64,000 nucleotides of DNA from Eubacteriales bacterium (lineage in GTDB: Bacteria > Bacillota > Clostridia > Oscillospirales > Oscillospiraceae), in the NCBI GenBank assembly GCA_030539285.1, contig JAUNSH010000005.1, positions 1 to 64,000 of the forward strand. Reading direction: 5' to 3'. A program made the translations under genes and the position numbers. Shown in pieces: positions 57,271 through 64,000 of the stretch. The number at the start of each line of letters is the position of its first letter. Position 1 is the stretch's first letter. The notes beneath the pieces are model-generated. The model saw only the letters and a list, made by a program, of their open reading frames with translations. It was not told where the DNA came from and searched no databases.

Positions 57271-58363
57271 ACAGAGCAAAGCACCCATTGTGCATATTTC
57301 CAAGCGTTCCGCCCTGCCTTGGTATCACGCTTGGGCCATCCGGGGCGCGGCGATCCTGCTGGCGCTGGTGGCCTGCGCCGTTGTTACCACCGCATTGACC
57401 GGGGAAGACCCTATCGGCGTTTACAAGACCATGTTCGCGGGTGCTTTCGGAACACAGAGAAAGGCTTGGATTTTGGGCCAGAATCTGGCGATCCTGCTGT
57501 GTATTTCCCTGGCAGTCACTCCCGCTTTTAAGATGCGCTTCTGGAACATCGGTGGTGAGGGTCAGGTGCTCATCGGCGGTCTTGCCACTGCCGCCTGCAT
57601 GATTTTGCTTGGCGATAAAATCCCAAACTGGCTGCTGATCGTCATTATGATTTTTGCCAGCATCGCGGCGGGCGCCATCTGGGGCGCCATCCCCGCCATC
57701 TGCAAGGCAAAGTGGAGCACCAACGAGACTCTGTTCACCCTGATGATGAACTATGTGGCAACCCAGCTGGTCGCCTTCTTCGTTATCGTCTGGGAGGTGC
57801 CCAAGGGCGCGGGCAAGATCGGCATTATCAATCAGACCACCCAGGCGGGCTGGCTCCCTCAGATCGGCAGCTACAAGTACCTGCTGAACATTCTGGTGGT
57901 GGCGGTGCTGACCGTCCTCATGTACTTCTATCTGACCCGCTCCAAGCAGGGCTATGAAATTGCTGTTGTAGGCGAAAGCGAGCGCACCGCCCGCTATGTG
58001 GGCATCAACGTGGGCCGCGTCATTGTACGCACCATGCTGATCTCCGGCGGTATCTGCGGTCTGGCGGGACTGCTGCTGGTGGGCGGCACCGACCACACCA
58101 TCACCACCACCATTGCAGGTGGCCGGGGCTTCACGGCGGTCATGGTGGCATGGCTGGCAAAATTCAATCCCCTCGTCATGGTGTTCACCAGCTTCCTGCT
58201 GGTGTTCCTGAGCCGGGGTGCCAGCGAAATTTCTACCATCTACGGACTGAATCACTCCTTCGGTGACATTCTCACGGGCATCATCCTGTTCTTTATCATC
58301 GGCAGCGAGTTCTTCATCAGCTACCGTCTCAGCTTCCTGAAGCACACCAAGAAGGAGGGCTAA
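57263..58363 (+). CDS. ABC transporter permease, subunit 1
   Basis: A 366-residue permease of the BPD_transp_2 class with about nine to ten helices. KMRFWNIGGEGQVLIGG (about 92-108) and EIAVVGESERTARYVGINVGR (about 231-251) are the conserved membrane and coupling-loop segments. It overlaps the ATPase gene by 8 bases and is followed 4 bp later by the second permease, forming a heterodimeric channel. Confidence 0.94.
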   Translation: MRKQSKAPIVHISKRSALPWYHAWAIRGAAILLALVACAVVTTALTGEDPIGVYKTMFAGAFGTQRKAWILGQNLAILLCISLAVTPAFKMRFWNIGGEGQVLIGGLATAACMILLGDKIPNWLLIVIMIFASIAAGAIWGAIPAICKAKWSTNETLFTLMMNYVATQLVAFFVIVWEVPKGAGKIGIINQTTQAGWLPQIGSYKYLLNILVVAVLTVLMYFYLTRSKQGYEIAVVGESERTARYVGINVGRVIVRTMLISGGICGLAGLLLVGGTDHTITTTIAGGRGFTAVMVAWLAKFNPLVMVFTSFLLVFLSRGASEISTIYGLNHSFGDILTGIILFFIIGSEFFISYRLSFLKHTKKEG

Positions 58364-58367
58364 GGAA

Positions 58368-59351
58368 ATGTTTGATTTTGTATCCTTTTTTCCCCGGGCC
58401 GTCATGCAGGGCATCCCGCTGCTGCTGGGCGCGACGGGTGAAACTCTGACGGAGAAATCCGGCAACCTGAATCTGGGCATCCCCGGCATCATGTACGTGG
58501 GCGGCATCTGCGGCGTCATCGGTGCGTTCTTCTACGAGCAGAGCGGCCATATGAACGGCTTCCTGGCGGTGGCCATTCCTGTGCTGTGCTGCCTGCTGGG
58601 AAGCCTTCTCATGGGTCTTCTGTACTGCTTCCTGACGGTGACCCTCCGGGCCAACCAGAACGTGACAGGCCTTGCCATGACCGCCTTCGGCGTGGGCTTC
58701 GGCAACTTCTTCGGCGGCTCCCTCATTAAGCTCACCGGCAGCGAGGTGCCTTCCATCGCTCTGTCCGCCACCAGCGCCTATTTCAGTAAGAGCCTGCCCT
58801 TCGCGGACAAGCTGGGCGTGTTTGGCAAGCTGTTCTGTTCCTATGGCTTCCTTGCCTATGCGGCAATCATCATTGCGCTGGTCTGCTCCTATGTCCTCAA
58901 GAAAACACGGGTTGGCTTACAGCTTCGGGCAGTGGGCGAAAGCCCCGCTACCGCCGACGCTGCCGGCATCGACATTGCCCAGTATAAGTTCATCGCCACC
59001 TGCGTGGGCAGTATGATCGCGGGTCTGGGCGGACTGTACTACGTCATGGACTACGCCTGCGGCGTGTGGTCTAACGATGCTTTCGGCGACCGTGGCTGGC
59101 TGGCAATCGCTTTGGTCATCTTCACCATCTGGCGGCCCAATGTGGGCATTCTGGCCTCCATCCTCTTTGGCGGTCTGTATATCCTGTACCTGTTCATCCC
59201 CACGGGCACCAACCTGGCGGTGAAGGAGCTGTACAAGATGCTCCCTTACATTGTCACGCTCTTCGTGCTGGTGCTCACCAGTATGCGCAACAAGCGGGAC
59301 AACCAGCCTCCAGAGAGCTTGGGCGTTCCCTACTTCCGGGAAGACCGATAG
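58368..59351 (+). CDS. ABC transporter permease, subunit 2
   Basis: A 327-residue permease, paralogous to the preceding one. LTEKSGNLNLGIPGIMYVGG (split, about 25-44) and LQLRAVGESPATADAAGIDI (about 184-203) mark the same class. It completes a BMP-ATPase-permease-permease operon of the BmpA-NupABC type, which takes up nucleosides in other Firmicutes. Confidence 0.94.
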   Translation: MFDFVSFFPRAVMQGIPLLLGATGETLTEKSGNLNLGIPGIMYVGGICGVIGAFFYEQSGHMNGFLAVAIPVLCCLLGSLLMGLLYCFLTVTLRANQNVTGLAMTAFGVGFGNFFGGSLIKLTGSEVPSIALSATSAYFSKSLPFADKLGVFGKLFCSYGFLAYAAIIIALVCSYVLKKTRVGLQLRAVGESPATADAAGIDIAQYKFIATCVGSMIAGLGGLYYVMDYACGVWSNDAFGDRGWLAIALVIFTIWRPNVGILASILFGGLYILYLFIPTGTNLAVKELYKMLPYIVTLFVLVLTSMRNKRDNQPPESLGVPYFREDR

Positions 59352-59361
59352 ACAAAATTTT

Positions 59362-59385
59362 GGCTCCCCTATGTGGGGAGCCTTT
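59362..59385 (+). terminator. Terminator after the ABC operon
   Basis: 8-bp perfect arms GGCTCCCC (59362-59369) and GGGGAGCC (59375-59382), 5-nt loop, then TTTG. The ABC operon may thus be separated from the peptidase gene. Confidence 0.75.
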
Positions 59386-59415
59386 GTACATTTTGAGAAA
59401 TGGCGAGGATATTTT

Positions 59416-60510
59416 ATGGATAAACAGAAATTGAACGCGATTTTATCCGCCATGGAGGCGGAAAGCATTCCCCAGATCATCATCTCCGACCCGGCGGTGA
59501 TCTTCTATCTCACCGGTGCGTGGATCCACCCCGGCGAGCGGCTGCTGGTTCTCTATCTGAACCAAAACGGAAATCACAGACTGCTGGTCAACGACCTGTT
59601 CCGTCAGACGAAGGATCTGGGCGTGGAGATCCAGTATTATAACGATATCCAGGACGGCGTGGAGATTTTAAGCCGCTTCATGGACCCGGCCGCACCCGTT
59701 GCCATTGATAAAAGCTGGCCTGCCCGGTTCCTGCTGCGGCTTCAGGGATTGAACGCTGCCAGCAGCTACGTGAACAGCTCTGCCATCGTGGACGGCGTCC
59801 GGCAGATCAAGACACCGGAGGAACAGGAGAAAATGCGCATCGCTTCCCGGCTGAATGACGGTGTGATGGATCAACTGGTGGGTATTCTAAGCGAAGGCCA
59901 CACGGAGCTGGAATTAAAGGATATTCTTGCGAAGCTTTACGCAGGCGCTGGCTGTCAGGGCTTCTCCTTTGACCCCATCACCGCCTTTGCCGGGAACGCG
60001 GCGGACCCCCACCACGAGCCGGACGGCTCCCGTGGGAAATACGGGGACTGCGTGGTGCTGGATATCGGCGGTCTGAAAGACGATTACTGCTCCGACATGA
60101 CCCGGACGGTGTTCCTGGGCACGGTGTCGGACCGCCAGCGGGAAATTTATGAGGTGGTTTTGGAAGCCAACCGCCGGGGCATCGCGGCGGCAAAGCCCGG
60201 CAACCGGATGAAGGATGTGGACGATGCCGCCCGCAGCTATATCGAGGAAAGGGGCTTCGGAAAATACTTCACCCACCGCACGGGACATTCCATCGGACTG
60301 GAAGTCCACGAGGCGGGGGATGTATCCGCTGTCAACGAGTCCATCATCCGTCCCGGTCAGTGCTTCTCCGTGGAGCCGGGCATTTATATCCCAGAGGAGA
60401 ATATCGGTGTCCGCATCGAGGACCTGGTGCTGATCACTAAGGACGGCTGTGAGGTGCTCAACCACTATCCCAAGGAATTGCGGGTGGTTCCTTTCCCCGC
60501 GGAAAAGTAA
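59416..60510 (+). CDS. M24 family Xaa-Pro aminopeptidase-like protein
   Basis: A 364-residue pita-bread metallopeptidase with a creatinase-like N-domain (1-125) and catalytic domain (about 135-364). Metal ligands are visible: Asp in VVLDIGG (about 214) and SDMTRT (about 225), His in RTGHSIGLEVHE, Glu in SVEPGIY and Glu in VRIEDLV. It should cleave Xaa-Pro dipeptides or N-termini. ATG 59416 is used; the upstream extension overlaps the ABC terminator. It is followed by an AEC permease. Confidence 0.92.
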   Translation: MDKQKLNAILSAMEAESIPQIIISDPAVIFYLTGAWIHPGERLLVLYLNQNGNHRLLVNDLFRQTKDLGVEIQYYNDIQDGVEILSRFMDPAAPVAIDKSWPARFLLRLQGLNAASSYVNSSAIVDGVRQIKTPEEQEKMRIASRLNDGVMDQLVGILSEGHTELELKDILAKLYAGAGCQGFSFDPITAFAGNAADPHHEPDGSRGKYGDCVVLDIGGLKDDYCSDMTRTVFLGTVSDRQREIYEVVLEANRRGIAAAKPGNRMKDVDDAARSYIEERGFGKYFTHRTGHSIGLEVHEAGDVSAVNESIIRPGQCFSVEPGIYIPEENIGVRIEDLVLITKDGCEVLNHYPKELRVVPFPAEK

Positions 60511-60529
60511 CGGAGTAGGAGTCAATACA

Positions 60530-61459
60530 ATGTCAATGCATTTGGTGCTGCAGCAGATTTTAGTCATTTTCTGCTATGTCGCGGTGGGTATTGGAGCAGG
60601 CAGGCTGGGCATTATCGACCCGGACCAGCGAAAATACCTGACGAAGCTTTGTTCCAGCCTGATCCTGCCTTTCACCATCCTGTCTGCCGCCAGCATGGAA
60701 GTGGACGCGGAGGGCTTCCGCAGTTTGGGGCTGGCTATGGGCATCATGTTCCTGGTGATGGGCGGCACGATGGCGGTCAGCCTGCTGCTGTTCCGGGCAG
60801 CTCATGCGGAAGATGGATTCCGCACTGCCATGACCAGTCTGATTACCTTTCCCAACTGCACCTTTCTGGGCCTGCCTCTGTGCAAGGCGCTGTTTGGAGA
60901 GATCGCGGTGCTGTATAACTGCGCGGCACTGATCGTTTTCAACGTGCTGTTCTTCACGGTGCAGCTGCCCCTGTTCACAGGCGGAAAAATCAATCTCAAA
61001 GCGATTCTCACCGTGCCCACCCTGACCACCGTCGCTCTGCTTGTGATGCTGGCACTGGGGCTTCACTGGCCTGTGCCGGTGCAGACGGTGGTCAGCAGTA
61101 TCGGCAGCATGATCACGCCACTGTCTCTCATCATCATCGGCGTCATGCTGTCGGAAAATGACCTGTTGGCAATTTTCAGGGAGAAGGCGGTGTATTTGGT
61201 GATGGCGCTGCGGAATTTCCTGCTCCCGGCCCTGGCTATGCTGGTGCTCATGGCCGTACCCATGAACCCACAGGATAAACTGTGTGTACTGGTATATCTG
61301 GCCTGTCCCTGCGCCACGCTGACCACCATCTACTCCATCCAGACCGACATCCAACCGGAGCTGTGCGCCCATTCGGTGCTGTTCTCCACCATCTCCTTCG
61401 CCATCAGTCTTCCTGTTGTGATCGCGGCGGGGCAGCTGCTGTTCGGGGTATTATACTGA
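60530..61459 (+). CDS. AEC family transporter (auxin efflux carrier-like)
   Basis: A 309-residue permease with about ten helices. The N-terminal GRLGIIDPDQRKYLTKL and TFPNCTFLGLPLCKALFG, and the ending PCATLTTIYSIQ are AEC-family positions. Bacterial members move malate, amino acids or other anions. GGAG lies about 9 nt before ATG 60530. Its substrate here is unknown; cotranscription with the M24 peptidase suggests an amino acid or peptide-derived product. Confidence 0.9.
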   Translation: MSMHLVLQQILVIFCYVAVGIGAGRLGIIDPDQRKYLTKLCSSLILPFTILSAASMEVDAEGFRSLGLAMGIMFLVMGGTMAVSLLLFRAAHAEDGFRTAMTSLITFPNCTFLGLPLCKALFGEIAVLYNCAALIVFNVLFFTVQLPLFTGGKINLKAILTVPTLTTVALLVMLALGLHWPVPVQTVVSSIGSMITPLSLIIIGVMLSENDLLAIFREKAVYLVMALRNFLLPALAMLVLMAVPMNPQDKLCVLVYLACPCATLTTIYSIQTDIQPELCAHSVLFSTISFAISLPVVIAAGQLLFGVLY

Positions 61460-61497
61460 CCCTGCCGAATTTTGTAAAAATTCTGGTAAAAAGCGAA

Positions 61498-61526
61498 TTG
61501 ACAGCCCCATGGCTCTGTGCTACCAT
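61498..61526 (+). promoter_or_regulatory. Promoter of the ZIP transporter gene
   Basis: TTGACA (61498-61503), 17-bp spacer, TACCAT (61521-61526), the same hexamer pair and spacing as the promoter at 54214-54242. Confidence 0.8.
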
Positions 61527-61572
61527 ATGTCACGAAAAGTTAACCTGAGCTAACAAAAGGGGGCTGCAAATT

Positions 61573-62421
61573 ATGATTTGGAGCGTGATCGGTATTACCG
61601 CCCTGGCAGGAATGGGCGGCACCGGAATGGGCGGGCTGCTGTCCTGCCTGTTCCGCAAGGATTCCAGCAAAACCGTCAGCCTGCTGCTTTCCTTTGCCGC
61701 GGGGGTCATGACCAGTGTGGTGTGCTTTGACCTGCTGACCGAGGCTCTGCATCCGGATGATCTGAGCAACGATGTAGGACTGGTGGTAGCGGGTGTTTTG
61801 ATCGGTTACATTGTGATCGCCCTGCTGAACGCCTGGATCGACCGGGGAACCAACCACGAGGTGGCTCACATTGATGAAAATCATCCCAAAACGGCGGACT
61901 CTCTGGAAGAGCTGACCCACGCTAACCATCTGCATGAGCACCGGGAGGGCCGTCAGCCCCGCAGCGGACTGCTTCTGGCGGGACTGGTGATGGCGGCGGC
62001 CATTGCCCTGCACAACGTGCCCGAGGGCATGGTCATCGGCGCGTCCTTTGCCCGGACGGCGGAGACGTCTCTGCTGAACCGGGGCGGCCTGACCATGGCG
62101 GTGGTCATCGGCCTGCACAACATCCCTGAGGGAATGGCTGTGGCAGTACCCCTGATTTCCGGCGGAATGCCCAAGGTTCGTTCCGTGCTGGTCACAGCTC
62201 TGACAGGATTTCCCACGGTCCTGGGGGCGATTCTGGGCTTTACGGTGGGTGCCATGGGCCCTACGGCGCTGGCGCTGTCTCTGAGCTTTGCCTCCGGCGC
62301 TATGCTGTACGTGGTGTTTGGCGAGCTGATGCCGGAGGCCATCCTCATGTGGCGCTCCAAGCTGCCTGCCGCCGCGACGGTCATCGGGATGCTGACGGGC
62401 GTTATCATTATTTATATGTGA
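61573..62421 (+). CDS. ZIP family metal transporter (GufA-like)
   Basis: A 282-residue permease with eight helices and a His/Asp/Glu-rich loop (about 97-135, with HEVAHIDENH and HANHLHEHREG). The metal-site helices read ALHNVPEGMVIGASF (about 147-161) and GLHNIPEGMAVAVPL (about 180-194), both with the HNxPEG core. ZIP proteins bring zinc or other divalent metals into the cytosol. AGGGGG lies about 8 nt before the ATG. Confidence 0.95.
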   Translation: MIWSVIGITALAGMGGTGMGGLLSCLFRKDSSKTVSLLLSFAAGVMTSVVCFDLLTEALHPDDLSNDVGLVVAGVLIGYIVIALLNAWIDRGTNHEVAHIDENHPKTADSLEELTHANHLHEHREGRQPRSGLLLAGLVMAAAIALHNVPEGMVIGASFARTAETSLLNRGGLTMAVVIGLHNIPEGMAVAVPLISGGMPKVRSVLVTALTGFPTVLGAILGFTVGAMGPTALALSLSFASGAMLYVVFGELMPEAILMWRSKLPAAATVIGMLTGVIIIYM

Positions 62422-62430
62422 CCAAAAAAT

Positions 62431-62466
62431 AACGCTCCGCTGTTCGATTCCGGACAGTGGAGCGTT
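62431..62466. terminator. Convergent terminator between ZIP and kinase-like genes
   Basis: 16-nt arms 62431-62446 and 62451-62466, nearly perfect, with a 4-nt loop. AAAAAAT on the left gives a T run for the minus-strand gene pair. Confidence 0.9.
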
Positions 62467-62473
62467 GCTTAAT

Positions 62474-63052
62474 TTAATAAAGAGATTCAATGATCTGGGC
62501 GCAGCGTTCCAGACCCAGCACACCGCTGTCCAGGGCGATGTGGTAGTTGCGGTACTGACCCCATTTTTTGTCCGTGTAGAACCGGTGGTAGGCGGCACGG
62601 CGCTTATCCTTGTCCCGGAGCCGCTGTTCGGGGGAAGCCTCCCGCTCACCGTAGACCTCCACGATCCGCTTGGCCCGGAAGTCCAGACCTGCGTGGATGA
62701 AGACCTTCAGGCAGTCGGCGGTATCCCGCAGGATGTAGTCGGCACACCGGCCAACAATGACGCAGGGGCCTTTCTGGGCAAGGTCGGTGATGATCTGGTA
62801 CTGGATCTTCCACAGATAATCCTCGTTGGTAGGACCGTAGGCCCGGTTGGAGAACACATTGGACAGTACGCCGCCGGGGGCGTACTCTCCGGCTTCCTGA
62901 ATGTACCCCTCGCTGAAGCCGCTTTCCTGAGCGATTTTCTGGATGATCTCCGCGTCATAGCAGGGGATATTCAGGCTTTCGGCCACCATCTTGCCGATGG
63001 TGCGTCCGCCGCTGCCAAATTCCCGGCTGATGGTGATAACTCTGTTTTTCAT
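62474..63052 (-). CDS. Cytidylate kinase-like family protein
   Basis: A 192-residue P-loop kinase-like protein. It starts ITISREFGSGGRTIGKMVAESL (in parts about 6-27), the modified P-loop of this family, followed by YDAEIIQKIA, VIVGRCADYIL (about 98-108) and a YHRFYTDKKWGQ segment, with DSGVLGLERC at the end. These proteins resemble CMP kinase but their substrates are not established. Its start overlaps the upstream MATE stop by 4 bases. Confidence 0.92.
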   Translation of the reverse strand: MKNRVITISREFGSGGRTIGKMVAESLNIPCYDAEIIQKIAQESGFSEGYIQEAGEYAPGGVLSNVFSNRAYGPTNEDYLWKIQYQIITDLAQKGPCVIVGRCADYILRDTADCLKVFIHAGLDFRAKRIVEVYGEREASPEQRLRDKDKRRAAYHRFYTDKKWGQYRNYHIALDSGVLGLERCAQIIESLY

Positions 63053-64000
63053 AGGGTTTTCCCTCCTTTATTCAGCTCCCGGTAAGTGCCGATGATCAGG
63101 ACCAGCGCCACCAGGAAGGTCAGGATATCCGAAACGGGCATGGAATACAGGACACCGTCCAGACCGAAGAAAATGGGAAGCAGCAGGGCAAAGCCCACAC
63201 CGAACACGATCTCACGGATCATGGACAGGGCCGTGGAGGCCGCCGCCTTGCCCATGGCCTGTAAGAAAATGAAGCAGGCCTTGTTGACACAGGCGAAGAT
63301 CACCATGCACAGGTAGGTACGGAAGGCCTTGATGGCAAATTCCGTGTAGTAGACGCTTTCGTTGGCGGCACCGAAAATGCCGATAAGCTGCCGGGGGAAG
63401 AACTCCACCAGAATGAAAGCCACGGCGCCAACGCAGGCTTCCGCGATCAAAAGCTTACTAAACAGTGCCTTTACCCGGTCCTTTTTCCCCGCGCCCATAT
63501 TAAAGCCCACGATGGGGATGCAGCCAGCCGCCATGCCCACAACGATGGAGATGACGATCTGGAAGAACTTCATGACAATGCCCACCACCGCCATGGGGAT
63601 CTGGGCGTACTGCTCCTGCCCGAAAACGGCGTCCATGGCACCGTACTTGCGCAGCATATTGTTGATGGCAGCCATGGCAGCTACCAGACTGATCTGGGAC
63701 AGGAAGCTGGTGATACCCAGCGCCAAGGTTCTGCCGCAGACAGGCCCGGACAGACGGTAGTGTCCCTTACCGGGCTTGATGATCTTCATATGGCAAAGAT
63801 ACCAGATGGCGAGAACGGCGGTGACGATCTGTCCGATGACCGTGGCTACCGCGGCGCCCATCATACCCCAGCGGAAAACAAAGATGAAAATGGGGTCGAG
63901 AATGATGTTGATGACCGCGCCGGCAAGGGTGGAGATCATGGCGAATTTGGGATCACCGTCGGCCCGGATAATGGGGTTCATGGCCTGGCCGAACATATAG
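63049..64000 (-). CDS. MATE family efflux transporter, partial (5' end beyond window)
   Basis: The C-terminal about 315 residues of a MATE transporter; the frame remains open at the right edge, so the N-terminal third is outside. GDPKFAMISTLAGAVINIILDPIFIF and GCIPIVGFNMGAGKKDRVKALF are the paired MATE landmarks. Related to, but clearly different from, the MATE gene at 30.8 kb. It forms a 4-bp-overlap operon with the cytidylate-kinase-like gene. Confidence 0.92.
   Translation of the reverse strand, partial: YMFGQAMNPIIRADGDPKFAMISTLAGAVINIILDPIFIFVFRWGMMGAAVATVIGQIVTAVLAIWYLCHMKIIKPGKGHYRLSGPVCGRTLALGITSFLSQISLVAAMAAINNMLRKYGAMDAVFGQEQYAQIPMAVVGIVMKFFQIVISIVVGMAAGCIPIVGFNMGAGKKDRVKALFSKLLIAEACVGAVAFILVEFFPRQLIGIFGAANESVYYTEFAIKAFRTYLCMVIFACVNKACFIFLQAMGKAAASTALSMIREIVFGVGFALLLPIFFGLDGVLYSMPVSDILTFLVALVLIIGTYRELNKGGKTL

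Overview
The window looks like a chromosomal stretch of a Gram-positive gut anaerobe, most likely an Oscillospiraceae-type member of the Clostridia (Faecalibacterium/Oscillibacter-like). Reasons: fairly GC-rich coding DNA, AGGAGG-type ribosome sites, TTGACA-N17-TATAAT-like promoters, an ECF sigma/RsiV-type lysozyme-response module, a MobV-type mobilizable element, a PepV/Sapep-type dipeptidase, and the multi-hairpin intergenic repeats typical of that family. No rRNA, tRNA or CRISPR array was seen. The taxonomic call is inference from content.

Layout. 1-1.8 kb: end of a radical SAM gene translationally coupled to metK. 1.9-9.3 kb: a co-directional membrane/phospholipid run (tiny membrane ORF, HdeD-like protein, a fusion of a PgsA-type phosphatidyltransferase to a VTT/DedA-like domain, DegV, CdsA, a membrane-anchored alpha/beta hydrolase, a P-type ATPase). 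9.35-22.4 kb: an apparent integrative mobilizable element. Its left end carries a palindrome, six tandem hairpins whose arms differ in sequence but stay complementary, and directly next to them a pMV158/MobV-like oriT nick sequence. Then come a sigma-like/DUF6076 pair, an HxlR-controlled cargo operon (flavoprotein, flavoprotein-ferredoxin, macrodomain ADP-ribosylhydrolase, SirTM sirtuin), a CHC2 primase and P4-type helicase-primase, MobV relaxase, DUF6462, ribbon-helix-helix protein and a tyrosine integrase. To its right lie a frameshifted metG 3' fragment and a solitary TnpV.

22.7-30.8 kb: MFS transporter and divergent DeoR regulator, followed by a phosphodiesterase-family hydrolase, an AGCS symporter, D-serine ammonia-lyase, HAD phosphatase and RidA, consistent with uptake and dephosphorylation of a serine-containing compound, deamination and 2-aminoacrylate detoxification. 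30.8-35.5 kb: TetR/MATE efflux pair and an ECF sigma factor/RsiV-like anti-sigma operon with two lipoproteins. 35.5-39.8 kb: a LytTR response regulator and a truncated sensor kinase run into a mosaic of broken genes (UDP-galactopyranose mutase, GltD-like oxidoreductase lacking its N-terminus, WYL regulator). 39.8-44.6 kb: Crp/Fnr regulator with a probable homopolymer frameshift, divergent ferredoxin protein, deformylase, DUF436 protein, PIG-L deacetylase and GPH transporter.

44.9-48.7 kb: dipeptidase, dipeptide epimerase and DUF819 membrane protein (probable peptide or murein-peptide use). 48.9-54 kb: KtrB/KtrA potassium uptake followed by a shortened KdpD-like kinase and KdpE, without KdpFABC. 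54.3-59.4 kb: BMP-type lipoprotein and ABC transporter (nucleoside type). 59.4-64 kb: M24 peptidase, AEC permease, ZIP transporter, cytidylate-kinase-like protein and a partial MATE pump running off the window.
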